Shown: piece after piece, positions 26,389-38,227 of the stretch
Layout of the letters: each line of letters starts with the position of its first letter
How positions within the stretch are numbered: position 1 is the stretch's first letter
Assembly (NCBI GenBank): GCA_014898415.1
Contig: RCTD01000009.1
Coordinates: 1,364,001-1,428,000, forward strand
Origin: Stromatinia cepivora
Lineage: Eukaryota > Ascomycota > Leotiomycetes > Helotiales > Sclerotiniaceae
Direction: 5' to 3'
DNA: 64,000 nucleotides
Program-made: the position numbers and the translations under genes
The notes under the pieces: generated by a model
Told to the model about the DNA's origin: nothing
The model's database searches: none
What the model saw: only the letters and a program-made list of their open reading frames with translations

Positions 26389-26422
26389 ATCATCATCTCG
26401 CCCAACTACCCGAAACACAAAA

Positions 26423-27997
26423 ATGCCCAAACATCCCCGCAAAAACCCCAACCACCAATCCCGCACTCTACTATTCCCCCGCACACCCCACCCAAATCTT
26501 CCCGCTCGTGCACCCCTTCCAGATCTAGTAGCACTACATGAAAGCGGAAGGTTATTTTTGAATCCGAAGGCTATGGTCGAGAGAGCGACGGAGGAGGAGG
26601 TTTGGGGGACTTTGAGACCTGTTGGGAGGGAGAGAGGCGTGAGGAGGGAAAGGGGCGTTGGTGTGTATATTTTATTATTTTTGGGGGAGAAAGGGAAGGC
26701 GAGGGAGGGGAAGTTGAAGGTTTGGGGGCGATTTGTTGATAGTGCTAATATTTATATAACAGAAAATAGAATTTCTCATCATCCTGGAGACATATATTCC
26801 GATTTCCAAGAAGAATTCCAAGAAGATATCACCTACAACAGCGATCCAACAAAGCAACATCTCGATCCCCACCAATCCAATATTCTCACCCACTTCTCAA
26901 ACCCATTCAACACCTCAGACTCAAACTCAAACTCAAACCCCACATCCCCTATGAATCCATCTCCCTCCCCATCCCCCCACACCCTCCGCCAACGCCGCCT
27001 CGGACTCCCCGATCTGCGCGTCATTACATCTTCACCGGGATTAGCCGCGCTTAAATATAAAAACAAGAACAAAAACAAAAATAAAAATTTCCATGTTAAC
27101 GTTAACGGAAATCGAAATATGGATACGCGACAAGTGAAAGCAAAAGAGTATGGAGAGAGTAGACATATTGAGTCTTTTATATCTCTTCATGGGAGAGAAG
27201 ATTTAAAGGGTTCAGAGGGTTTAGAGGGTTTGAAACAAGTAGAGAAGAGAGCAGGAGTTCGGAGTTTGGCGAGGGAAGAGATGGTGGGGGAGGATATAGG
27301 ATGGAACGTTCAAGGAAAGGGGAAGGGATATCGATATCAAAATCGCAGCGGTATACAAAAGAGCTATGATATCGATGCAAAGGGCTTACATACCTCAAGA
27401 CAATCTAGAACGATTAAAATGCGCAAAACTCCGCAAACTCATAATCACACTCGCAGTCACACTCGATATTCTCCAAGATCAACATCTCCCAAAATATCAC
27501 AAAACACCACAAACCCCCGCACAATCCCACACTCACCAACACCCACGATCCCACCAACTCTCTCCTACTCCCCCTCATTGTCTCCCTCCCCACAGCCTCT
27601 CCACTCACAACCATACCTCACCGCAGCCCCCATCCCGGGACCCTTAACACCGCACCAATACATCCACGCCATTCTCACCCTCCGCCAATCAACTTCCAAT
27701 CCGACTCGCTATCCCCTACCACCCTCCATCTCCTCCCTACTAAACCTAAATTCTAATTCTAACCCTAATCCTGATTTCTTTCCCACAACTCACAACTCCC
27801 CATCACATAAAATTATGGACTCGAACTCCCACATCACCCACCCCTACAATCTCAAGAAAATCTCATCTCTAACCCTGCAAAACGCAGAAATTTTAGCATT
27901 ACAAATGGAAGGTGTAGAAGATGCTATACGGATAGATGGGGTGTCGGAGGAAGGGAGGGAGATTTATTGGGGACAGTTTGCTAGGGAGGAATATTAG
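26423..27997 (+). CDS. Low-complexity hypothetical protein
   Basis: One uninterrupted 524-residue ORF. I recognise no domain. The N-terminal 110 residues are basic and mixed, the middle is Asn/Ser/Pro-rich with an alternating Lys-Asn tract (about 27052-27090), then come Pro/His/Thr-rich segments, and the last 50 residues look like a folded helical end (NAEILALQMEGVEDAIRI). Continuous openness over 1.5 kb in AT-rich surroundings supports a real gene, but composition could also keep an ORF open by chance. A short intron near 26740-26770 is possible. Confidence 0.55.
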   Translation: MPKHPRKNPNHQSRTLLFPRTPHPNLPARAPLPDLVALHESGRLFLNPKAMVERATEEEVWGTLRPVGRERGVRRERGVGVYILLFLGEKGKAREGKLKVWGRFVDSANIYITENRISHHPGDIYSDFQEEFQEDITYNSDPTKQHLDPHQSNILTHFSNPFNTSDSNSNSNPTSPMNPSPSPSPHTLRQRRLGLPDLRVITSSPGLAALKYKNKNKNKNKNFHVNVNGNRNMDTRQVKAKEYGESRHIESFISLHGREDLKGSEGLEGLKQVEKRAGVRSLAREEMVGEDIGWNVQGKGKGYRYQNRSGIQKSYDIDAKGLHTSRQSRTIKMRKTPQTHNHTRSHTRYSPRSTSPKISQNTTNPRTIPHSPTPTIPPTLSYSPSLSPSPQPLHSQPYLTAAPIPGPLTPHQYIHAILTLRQSTSNPTRYPLPPSISSLLNLNSNSNPNPDFFPTTHNSPSHKIMDSNSHITHPYNLKKISSLTLQNAEILALQMEGVEDAIRIDGVSEEGREIYWGQFAREEY

Positions 27998-29223
27998 GGG
28001 GAGGGGTTTCTGAAGGGGTTCTAGATTGGTAGGGGGTTTAGAGGGAGAGGGATAGGGAAGCAAGAGGGGATGAGTAGTAGGAAGAGGAATCTGGAAGGTT
28101 TTTTGTGGGTGAAGGGTATGATATGAAATGATACGATATATTTCTCCTTCGAAAACGGGGGCAAAATAATGAGAATCCATCGAAACAACAGGCAAGGAAG
28201 AAAAAAAAGGAAGAAAGCAAAATTAAACCCATAACCCCCAGAAACCCCCCACCCCTTCTAAAACAAAGACTCAGAGACTCAGAGAGAAGAGAAAAAGGGA
28301 GTTGAAATAAATAATAATAAATAATTCTTGTAAGTCTTATCAAAAAAAATATAAGATCTTAATTATCGGTGGAATAATTTCCATCTATGTATATATATCA
28401 TTTCCCCAATACAAAACCGTACAAAACCTCAAGTATTAATTCTGGATTTGAGTATCTCATCTCATCTGCATAAAACATCTATATCATCTTAGAATATCAA
28501 GAAATTATTTATAATCAATAATCAATAATCCACAACAAAAAATATCAGGAAATCTACCTACCATCTATCTACCACCTATCTACATAATCATCCAGAAGTC
28601 AATTATAGTATAATTAACTACTGGGCAATACTCTTACTTTTACTTTGTACATCATATCGCATCACATCGCATTGCATCTTATCGCTTCGACCGCATCGCA
28701 TCGCAAAGCGAGCAAGGAAGAGGGGAAGATAAAACACCGAAAGCGAGGAAGAAAGAAACAAAAAAAAGAAAGAACCATTCATCAGATCATATCTAGCAAG
28801 GCCACAGTCTTTCACTACCTATCCAAATATCGATATCATCACATTCACACTCACATACGTCAATCAAATCCCATAACAAAATTGCATCTCGAAGTATCTA
28901 TTTCCGATCTATCTTCTAATATGCAATACTTAAGTAGAAACTAATAAAATTTTGTCTTGATGTGAAACTCATAATTTCAACCATGTAAAAAAAAAGAGAT
29001 TCGTAGTCAAAGGGAGGTAAAAACGAATAAACGCCAAAGGACCATACACTATGATGATGACCAGTTAAAGTCTCAAACCATAAGTGAAAAGTAAAAAAAC
29101 AAAAAAATGACTCGAAATTTCTTTTCGTGACCCGAGTTTTTCCTCTTTGTCTTGCCCATCCATTTTAAATATTTCGTCTATTCCACAACACCAATCACCA
29201 TCAATCATCTATGACGTAAACAT
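27998..29223. other. Convergent intergenic region
   Basis: Between the hypothetical gene and the 3' end of elongation factor 3. AT-rich with purine tracts and a degenerate GCATCGCATC-type repeat near 28660-28705; no gene is supported. Confidence 0.55.
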
Positions 29224-32200
29224 TTATTCATCCTCGTCAGTGAAAACTTCCTCTCCTCTCTTACGGCGGGCCATACGGTCCTTCTTCTTCTTACGGAGTT
29301 CAGCAGAAGAGAGCTTAGCCTTCTTCTTGGTTGAGACAATCTTGTTACCCATCTAAATAGCTAGTTAGTAATTGTTTGAGCAATAGAAAAGGATTTCAAC
29401 TCACGGCATCAAACTTCTCCTCTTCATCGGCGTCGTCTCCCTTGAGACGGGGTCCAGATCCTTGACCTTGTACCCAATTGTGTCCTGAAGGCGTCATCTT
29501 TCCGTCAACGACAGCCCAAACTTCCTCAGTGATGTTCTTGGTGAACTCAGCAGAGTGAGTAATAATAATAACACCACCCTCGAAGCTCTTAAGAGCCTTG
29601 GACAAGGCACCGAGAGAGTCACGATCCAAATAGTTGGTAGGTTCATCAAGAACGATCAAATGAGGACGTTGCCACGAGCAAGCAGCAAGGACGACCTTGA
29701 CACGTTGTCCACCAGAAAGACCCAACATACGGGAGTGAGAAACCAACTCAGCATCCAATCCGAAGTTAGCGCAGTGCTGTTCAATTTCCTTTCTAACCAA
29801 AGGTCTGAATTGACCACTGGCAAGAGCCTCCTTTTGATCAACTTCAGCAACCATCTTTTGATGGGAAGCCAAAATTTCAGTACGTGGAATCCAGGCGTTG
29901 TCTGCAGTCATCATAGGTGTCCATCTCTCGTTCTTCATGCCAACGTTCTCTCCGAGAGCGAACGAACACTCATACTCATAAGAGTTCTTGAACTTACGAC
30001 GAGAGTGGATACCAATAACACGACGTTGAGTACCTTCGATCTTGTAAATCTTGTCCATTGCCTTCTCATCTTCATCAGTGACGATCTTGTTGGCTCTGTC
30101 CATAGTTTCACGATCTTCACCAGTTTGGAAACGCCATTGGATATATTCGGATGGAGTCTTCTCGAGATGGTGATCGATATGGGCGAAAGCGTGTTGTTTA
30201 ATGTAGGCGATACGGATGTTCTCGTGGGTGTAAACCTCACCGACAGTTGGGATAAGTTCACCAGTAAGAACGTTAATCAAGGTAGATTTACCGGCTCCAT
30301 TAGGACCAATGACAGCAATACGGGAACCAAGAGAACATTGGAAGGAGATGTCTGAAATTTGTGGTTTAGGAGTACCCTCATATTGGAAGGACATCTTGCT
30401 GACACGAACAATGGCCTTGGCCTTGGTCTTGACACCCTCGAGGAAACCTGGCTCAGGGAACTTGAATTCCATCTCGGAAGCACCAAGCTCATAGTAAGAC
30501 TTGGCTTGTGGGCACTTCTTGACGAACTCCTTCAAGTTACCACGGTATCTCTTAAGCTTGAATCGCTCGTAGTGGATGATGTGTTGGCAGACGTTGTCCA
30601 AGAAACCAGAGTCGTGGGAAACGATGATGGAGGTACAAGGGGAGTTTTGGAGGTAATCTTCGAGCCACTTGACGTTCTTGACATCCAAATGGTTAGTAGG
30701 TTCATCCAAAAGGAGAATATCGGGGGCCTCGAAGACAGCACGGCAAAGAGCCAACTTCATCTTCCATCCACCGGAAAGAGCAGTGATCAAGTTGTTGGTC
30801 ATCTCTGGGGTGAAACCAAACTCTTTCAATTGCTTCTCGACCTCTTCTTGGGAAGTCTCGACACCGACCTCCTTGAGCTTCTTCATGGTCCAGGCAATGG
30901 TGGTTTGCTCAGTATCAGCGGAGTCGAGATCGTGCTCAACGAACACAGTCTTGACCTCACTCTTCTTTGGGAAACCCTCAACTTGCTCGTTGTTGATAGC
31001 ACGCATGAGAGTAGACTTTCCGGAACCGTTAGGACCGCAAAGACCATATCGTTGACCACGCTTGAGACGGAGATGGGTTTGGTTGAGAAGAATCTTGGCA
31101 CCATATGCCAAGTTGAAGGTACAGTTGCAAAGGTCCTCACCTTCCTCATCATCAGCTTCTTCGGCATCCTCAGCCTCGGCACCTGGGGAGGCACGCTTGC
31201 GGAGGGAGTCAACAATTGATTGTGCCTCCTTCTCGCCAGCAATTGCGACGACGAATGGCTTAAGGTTGGAGGTCCAGCTGTGAGAGTCGGCATCCTTCTC
31301 GTCAATGAGTTGACCAGCGATGGCGGAGATGTATGTGATGATGGGCTCAAATTTGAGAGCGTTCTTGTTGGAGCTAAGGATATCCTTAAGGATAGCCTCA
31401 ACAGTGGAGACGTTACCAGCATTTGATGGTTCTGGGATCTTTCCATCGGCACCAACGGCACCGACACGTTTGATGGTGTCCAGACCTTGCTTGGTCTTTT
31501 CACGAGCTTCAGGATCAGCCAAGTTCTCGTAGTTCTTGATAAGACCTGGCATCAATTTTGGCAAGAAAGCGGCGACAATGTTGGGGTCCTCGACCAACTT
31601 GCACATGTTGTCAATGATGACAGCGGACTTTCTCTTGATGGCAGTCTCACGCTCGTTAAGACCACGATCCAAAAGAGGAACCATGATGGCCAAAGTTGGC
31701 TCGTGAACGTCAGTGACGAAAGTGGTGGCACCGAGCAAGTGAACAGTCTCCGGGACGTTCTCTGGCTTAGCGATACACTTGATCAACTCTGGAATGAAAC
31801 GCTCGATATCCTTGTTGACGATAAGTCCGCAGACCTTCTCCATGATATTGTAAGCTCTCTTCTTAACTTCTGGCTTGGTATCCCACATCGATTCGGAAAC
31901 GATTGGGATGAGATCTGGGACTCTGAGAGCCAATTGAGTTGGTGCTGATTCGACGAGAGCCTCGATGCAGTCAAGACCGGCCATCTTTTCGGGCCATTTT
32001 TGTGCGGTGAGAATGGAGTTGATGATAGGTGGGAGGACTGCCTTGACAGCATTTGGGTTGACAGCCTTGACGATAGCCAAAGCAGCTGCTTGTGCGGCGT
32101 TCTTAACTGGGACCATCTTGTCACCAACGGCGGCAAGGACGGAAGAGAGGAGGACGATGAGGTATGGTTCGACGGATGCAGAGACTTCGGAGTGCTCAGC

Positions 32201-32685
32201 AATTGCCTGAATGGCATTGAGAGCGCGTTCTCTAACATTAGCATCCTTCTTGTTTGTCAATTGCTTCTTCAAAGCTTCGACGGTTCTGCAGAGGACACAT
32301 TGTTAGTAAATTTGAAAATGAAAATTTTGAATGATCAATATTCAAAGTGCGACCGTAAGATTGCCACGTCGATATGAAAATTGAAGAAAAGGATGTCTCA
32401 AGAGTAAAATCTTTGCCGATATTCAACTCTTATGAATGCCATCTCTCCTCTTCGATGAAAATTTGAATATTGAACTTCGAAATACACATACTTGGTGGGG
32501 GCATCATTCTCCTCGATGCTACCGTTAATGAAAACGGCGAGGTTGTGTGTGGCAGCATTAATGTCATTCTGCTCTTTCGAAACAGATAACTTCGACATTA
32601 AGTCATCTAAGACCTTGATCGAGTTCTTATTTTCAGCCATCTTTCCTGTTGTTGTTGGGTTCGATGGTGTTTCGATAGAAGGCAT
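29224..32685 (-). CDS. TEF3: Translation elongation factor 3 (ABC-F ATPase)
   Basis: Three exons (32685-32492, 32285-29405, 29352-29224) give 1067 residues. EF3 is the fungal ribosome-bound ATPase that helps release E-site tRNA and recycle eEF1A each elongation cycle. The order is as expected: N-terminal HEAT repeats (about 40-350), a four-helix region, ABC1 with Walker [10 protein letters not shown] and signature LSGGW, ABC2 with Walker [10 protein letters not shown], signature LSGGQ and Walker [13 protein letters not shown], with a chromodomain-like insert, then a Lys-rich tail encoded mostly by the last exon (KKK clusters). The in-frame Met at 32640 aligns better with the yeast start, giving 1052 residues. 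Antisense ORFs over the gene reflect its strong codon bias. Confidence 0.97.
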
Positions 32686-33147
32686 TGTAAAAGAAGAGAA
32701 AGAAGAGGGGGGTTGGAGAGAAAAGTTGTCGATAAGGATTTGTGGGAATGAAATTTTTGCTTAGCGCGAAACTTTTCAGTACTCCGTAGTAATCGTTGCG
32801 GTGGGTGAGAGTGGAGAATTAATTGTAATCTTGATGTTTGATTCGATCAATTCTTGTTCACTAGTATATGATAATGCGGGCAAAGGTGGCGGATTAGTTG
32901 TGGATTTGAAATGATGGGTAGAGAATAACTTTTTGATAAAGAATTCTAAATTAAATTATTGAGGGAGGAATTCTTTCTAATCTTTTTTGTTGTTTGTCTA
33001 TATTGAAGATGACAGAGAACAAAAGACTACTGAGAAAATAGGTTAAAGGAAGAAGAATGAGTTAAGGAGAGGATTTATTTTGAAGGAAGGGGGGAAGTTT
33101 TGAAGGAGGGTTTTGAATCTTTTTTTTATTTTCTGGAGTGGCACATA

Positions 33148-33262
33148 CAGTAATTGCTGAATAAGTGAATATTTATTTTTATATTCAGTTAACGCCAATT
33201 GAACTATGGCCAATTCAATTCGAGCGCAGCGAGCTTGGGGGTTTGGGGGCTTGCCCCCATGA
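33148..33262. mobile_element. Possible pogo/Fot1-type transposon end (relic)
   Basis: Starts with TA|CAGTAATTGCTGAATAAGTG, the style of pogo/Fot1 terminal repeats with a TA target. A near-palindromic partner lies at 33180-33200 (ATATTCAGTTAACGCCAATT), then a GC-rich block with a GGGGGCTTGCCCCC hairpin at 33245-33258. No opposite end was found nearby, so this is a solo or truncated end. Family assignment rests on recall of Fot1 ends. Confidence 0.4.
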
Positions 33263-35309
33263 AAGAAGAATCGTCGAGGGGGAATCATATTAATCTCTCT
33301 CATACAATCTGTACAGTATTACACTCATATGGTGAATAATCTAGCCGGTTCATTTATTTCCAAAAAAACTCTATAAAAACTATAAAGATTCAACCATTTC
33401 CAATCTGCTACAAATTGAACAAATCATGACTCGATATCAATAACACGCATCCGGCGACACCGTAGGGCAGAACTTAAAAATTTAACCATCGGCGGCTCAT
33501 TGGTTCTTGATGAAAATTCTAGATCATTGTCGAAGTCAAATTGAGGCGATACCTGATACCCATATCTCTATGTATAGACTATAGACAAAACATGCAGTTA
33601 TCAAAATCTATTCTTGCGAGTGCTAATTACACATACATACAAGCCAAGAAGGGCCGCTCCGTGTATCCAAAAACCTCAGCCCCAAGCCTATCTGATATCT
33701 GACCACAGCTACCTCAATCAGTCAGCCAGCATAAACAAATCGTCTACCTCGAAATGATAATCCGTACGGAGTACAACATACCAGATCCTCGTGTTTCCCC
33801 CAGACATCGAATCTTTCATCCTAGGATTTCAATATCTTTGTTTTTCCTGACCCTCAACTTTTCGAGTCTCGGAAATGTCGCATCGAGTACTGTATCATAT
33901 AGTGAGTAGGCCCCCGTGAAAAGAGGCATATATTTATAGAGCCTTATACTTGGGTCTTTCCTTCTCTATACCGAGTCCACTTGTTATATGATATCTGTGA
34001 ATACCCTGATACATATATTCATATGGATCGTGAATGATGCTCTGTCTGCGCGTTATTCTTCCAATGATATATTCAAGGTAAGATTACCAACATTTGTACT
34101 CGATTGAATAGCCAATTATGGTACTTTTCATTCGGAAATATTTACGGCTGGAATCCTTCACCCTAAGAGTGCCTCCTTCTGTATGTTTACCAGGTAAGTA
34201 CGTTTATCTTTTCTAGCCTGCAAGAAAATCGTCCTGCGGAGTATTCAAAAATGTATACCATTGAAAATATCATATACTTATTTCATCCATTTATTCGTTG
34301 ACTCGATGCCCTGCGATTCTTTCCTAAGGCCTAAGGAACAAGAGCTAACACCTTCGCCGGGGATTGCTGAAGGGTATCCAATATCCAATCCAATGTAATG
34401 TAACGCTGTTGCAGTAACTGCCGCGGACGTTATCTACATATCCAACATCCCTCTCCTTCGGCCCCGAGACATTTCAAAATCTTCAAAGTTTTCATCCTTA
34501 GTTGTTAGACATTTGGAAGCATTTCGGGACTTTACGTATCCTCTTACGAATTACTTAAAAATGTCTTCATCCTTTTAACTTTGTGACGTGTCAAGCTATT
34601 TGAACTTGTATGAAGTTTTTCAATCGTTTTTAAGGGTCTTTTGTGCATTAATTAAAGATATACTCCTCCAGTAATAGATTGTAAGTCATATAATGGGCGA
34701 TATATCACCTATGTGGTAGGTGTCTTATGCCTACCTGGTCGAGGTATCTGCGGCCATTCTACAAGACACGGTCGTGGCCCACTGGATAGCTTTCCTATAC
34801 TTGTATCTTGCATACATGCGATATTGATATCAGGAATTGAACACAACCTCAATACAAGTTCTAGATCTTGGACGACAACTTGCGGGCAGCGGTATGAACC
34901 CTCGATGTCACCTTCTATCCAAGACTTCGACATTAACTTCAGGATCCTGATAAAGTGGATCTTATACATGGAAATTTATCAGGAACTACCCTCGGTCCCG
35001 AGACTTGTCACTTGTAGTTTTAAGTCTAACGCAGTGATCATGCTCAATTGCGGTCATGAAATTGATACCCTCACAGAATCTGGAGCCGGACATCCTGGTT
35101 TTGCCACTTTTGATGATCTGCCGAATGCTTTTCATCATTTTCACCCATCTTCATCATCTCAATCTCGCTAATCCCAGATCTACGGATCTACTGATTCCTG
35201 TGACATTCCTACGATTTTCCCGATGGGATGCGTCTCACGCCACTTACGATAGTGGAAAAATGACGCGCATGCGGTTTGGATGGCGCATGGGAGGATTTTG
35301 TATATTAGT

Positions 35310-35438
35310 GGGATGGATGGGATGGATGGGATGGATGGGATGGATGGGATGGATGGGATGGATGGGATGGATGGGATGGATGGGATGGATGGGATGGATG
35401 GGATGGATGGGATGGATGGGATGGATGGGATGGATGGG
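35310..35438. repeat. 9-bp minisatellite GGGATGGAT, about 14 copies
   Basis: Nearly perfect array of 129 bp. It stays open in two plus frames (MDG and WMG repeats), which explains the ORFs crossing it. Confidence 0.95.
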
Positions 35439-35641
35439 TTTAGAGAGGGAAGAAGTTCGGTCTATGATGATGCGTTTTAGATGTTTGGATAAATTGTTAT
35501 GGGTGTTGATGGGGGGTGGGGGTTTTCGTTGTTGATGGATTGTATTTGTATGTGGGAGGATAGTATGCGGGTTTATGTTTTTAATGGGGAGTTTTAGGTT
35601 GGGGGTTGGATGTGATGTGGTGAATTTGTGTGATGATGGGG

Positions 35642-35668
35642 ATGGAAATGGAAATGGAAATGGAAATG
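35642..35668. repeat. GGAAAT hexanucleotide repeat
   Basis: About four tandem copies, followed by an A run. Confidence 0.85.
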
Positions 35669-36361
35669 AAAAAAAAAGTTATAATAATCCTTATTTATTG
35701 CTACACCACCTAGTTATCAATTGTGTAAGAAATCAAATATAACATAAAAACTATCTTATCTGTCCCTCATGAGTCGTAAAAAAACATAAATACCTACGCG
35801 AAAAATGAAAGGCGTCTATGCCATCAAATTACCCCTCCAAGTGCCTGATTCCACAATTTGCAGATCTGAAAGTTCCGTACAGATTGGTGTCTTACTCACT
35901 ACATTTCTCCTATGCGAGCAATCAAATTACTCTTCCCTCTCTGCATGCTCCTAGATTCCATATTTGGAGATGTGATGGTTTCGTTGTACAGGTACCAATG
36001 GTGTCTTAATACAACAAATCCCTTGCTCCGCGCGATACCAACCGATACCATTGTGAAATCTGCAAAAATCATTGTCATAAAGGATCCTTGAAATGAACGC
36101 CGCTTTTTATACCATACATTATATCATAGCCTCCCGTCTTCGAGGTATAAGATCGTCCTAGATTTTCCAGTTCTGGTGTTACATAAACAACGATAATCTA
36201 TTTATTCAAGCACCAAGTTCAGAGGCCCCAATCAATTGGATTATATTGAGTACATGTTAACTTTTGCGGTTTACTCTCAACGTGCTGGAAGAGCAATCCT
36301 ATTCGAAATACAAATCATACTCATGACTATCAGTTGTGGAGGTCCTTGAAATAGTAAAGTG

Positions 36362-38227
36362 TCATAAGTCATCCTCTTCAAATTCCAAAAGTGGGACATC
36401 GCATTTTGGACATTGGTATCGAGGTTTTGGTTGTGCATCTGCCTCGGCGAGAATTCTTTGGGCGAGTTTATCTATAGCATTCATTCTCGAGATCTTAGAC
36501 TCTTGGTGGATTTGAACGAGTAGTTGACTTGGAGGTAGAGATGCTTTGGTGGACACGGGTGGTAGTGCTCTTCTGTGCATGAATGGTGAAAATTCAGTTC
36601 GTGATGTTTGAAAACTCTCACCAGAATCAGATGTCTCTGATAAATTGCCACAAGTGGCAAAATGTCTCTCCCTAGTAGCAGAGTTGATGAAGAAAGTCCC
36701 GGGGCAAGCTTCACATATGAATGCATGCTCAGCTGAATAGTGCTGTGCGACAGCATCTGACGATTCAAATGTTCGAGTACATTGAACACAGCCGAAGATT
36801 GGTTTTGGAGTATGAATCTTGGCTATATGTGCTTTGAGTTCAGGATCTTTATCCTTGTCAAAGAATCCTTCACACTTTTCGCATTTTACCATACTGCAAG
36901 TGAAGTAATGACGTGTAGATGCATCAGAGCTTGTAGACATGCGATTACAATTTGGCCTCAAGCACTTTAGCTGAAGTCCATGATCATTTGCCAAGTGATT
37001 CTGTAAGTCGAGTCGCTTAAGAAACATGCCGCCACATCGCTTACAGGTGTTCTGGCCATATTTGAGCTTGTGGTGATCCAACGCAGTTTTCTCAAAATCT
37101 GCCTGGTTCAAAGGTGCAGCGTCTGCTGGTCCTACCGGTTTCATATGTTCAGGAGCGTGTTGTAGTACCTCATCCACATTTTGGAACGTCTTTGGGCACT
37201 TGGGGCAACAAAGTCTATGTGCCTTCGTGTAGTGCAGTTCGCACGCAGCAGTGTCGTCAAATATTTCCTTACAGGATGGACATGCGACATGATGAGAGAG
37301 CCGATGATCATCCAAAAGAGCCAAAGTATTGAATTTATTTCCACATTCCTTACATATATGGACGTGTGTTTCTTCGAAATGGGTGTTTCGACCAACCTCA
37401 CGCCTAAATCGTCTTGGACATGCGGTACATTTGAAGTCGTGAGAAGAGGCTTCATGTTGCTCGAGAAGGGTAAAGGTTTCGAATGGCAAGGCGGCGCAAT
37501 ATTCGCATTGGAACGAATGTTGTTGTGCCTTGTGTAATTGCAGCTCGGCGGTACGATCAAACTTGGCAGGGCAGATGAGACACCTGATGACTTGATGTTC
37601 CAACTTTTTGTGCAGGCCAAGGTGATTTGGGCCATCAAAAATAAGATGGCACTGATCGCATTTCCAGGTATGATGCGCCGCAATGTGCTGCTGAAGGTCG
37701 CTATTGAATGGAAATGATTTGTTACACTTCGAGCAACGGTATGGATGAGCTGAAGAGTTCATATGCTGTTCCAAGGCAAACTCCGATCTAAATTCTCTAT
37801 CACAAGGTCTACATCGGAAGTCGTGGTACACAGCCTCATGTTGCTCGAAAGCCTGTTTGGATCTGAATCCTTGATCGCAGTCGTAGCAGCGGTAGTTGTG
37901 CACGTCGTTATTATGTTGATCCCGGGCTTGCATAGAAGTGAAGATTCTATCACAGCCAAATCCACATGGAAAATAGTGCTGGGTACTATTATGCAGATCT
38001 AGAACCTCCTCAGTATTGAAGACTAGTTCGCATGGAAAACACCAGAACTCGTGTTTGTCTTCTGTATGTTGTTCTCGAGAGCGCTCGCTGCCAAATGGCT
38101 TGTCGCAATGTTCGCAGACCCATGCTTGAGTATGTCCATAGCGTAGGCAATGCCAAATCACCTCCCGCTTGAATCTAAAGGTGTCATCACAAGTCCAGCA
38201 TGCGAAGATCATTGTGACTATGTGCAA
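36362..38227 (-). CDS. Poly-C2H2 zinc-finger protein (about 19 fingers)
   Basis: Single exon, 621 residues; the ORF begins MHIVTM and a second Met is five codons on. From residue 10 to about 540 it is almost all C2H2-type fingers (C-x2-C-x12-H-x3-5-H), at about 19 positions by eye, including CEHCDKPF, CYDCDQGF, CSKCNKSF, CKECGNKF and CPKCPKTF. Two late fingers end in Cys instead of His (RHYFTC, RHFATC), as C2HC variants. TGEKP linkers of DNA-binding arrays are absent and spacing is tight (about 25-28 residues), so protein or RNA binding is as likely as DNA binding. The last 80 residues are Ser/Pro-rich with a short coil and a final CPKCDVP half-finger. Confidence 0.9.
   Translation of the reverse strand: MHIVTMIFACWTCDDTFRFKREVIWHCLRYGHTQAWVCEHCDKPFGSERSREQHTEDKHEFWCFPCELVFNTEEVLDLHNSTQHYFPCGFGCDRIFTSMQARDQHNNDVHNYRCYDCDQGFRSKQAFEQHEAVYHDFRCRPCDREFRSEFALEQHMNSSAHPYRCSKCNKSFPFNSDLQQHIAAHHTWKCDQCHLIFDGPNHLGLHKKLEHQVIRCLICPAKFDRTAELQLHKAQQHSFQCEYCAALPFETFTLLEQHEASSHDFKCTACPRRFRREVGRNTHFEETHVHICKECGNKFNTLALLDDHRLSHHVACPSCKEIFDDTAACELHYTKAHRLCCPKCPKTFQNVDEVLQHAPEHMKPVGPADAAPLNQADFEKTALDHHKLKYGQNTCKRCGGMFLKRLDLQNHLANDHGLQLKCLRPNCNRMSTSSDASTRHYFTCSMVKCEKCEGFFDKDKDPELKAHIAKIHTPKPIFGCVQCTRTFESSDAVAQHYSAEHAFICEACPGTFFINSATRERHFATCGNLSETSDSGESFQTSRTEFSPFMHRRALPPVSTKASLPPSQLLVQIHQESKISRMNAIDKLAQRILAEADAQPKPRYQCPKCDVPLLEFEEDDL

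Larger units (their letters stand above)
18998..26422. other. 7.4-kb stretch without recognisable genes
   Basis: No ORF here has family-like features. Most are short or run through simple repeats. The region holds a CTACA repeat, an 8-bp minisatellite, a poly-G run at about 24281-24291, and AT/C-rich sequence. It may include promoters, non-coding transcripts, or genes too short or diverged to recognise. Confidence 0.5.
32686..36361. other. 3.7-kb region without supported genes
   Basis: Holds the EF3 promoter (right next to 32685), a probable pogo/Fot1 fragment, two simple repeats, and otherwise unremarkable sequence. The 152-codon plus ORF at 34713-35171 has no family-like features. Confidence 0.5.

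Noticed and set aside
29555..31219. Two long plus-strand ORFs (266 and 286 codons) opposite elongation factor 3
   Set aside because: They are antisense shadows caused by EF3 codon bias; the minus strand has a complete, family-matching protein with clean introns.
34713..35171. 152-codon plus ORF
   Set aside because: No recognisable domain, no splice-linked extension, and mixed composition as expected by chance.
35056..35535. 159-codon ORF with WMG repeats and overlapping MDG ORF
   Set aside because: Open only because the 9-bp repeat lacks stops; flanks show no coding signs.
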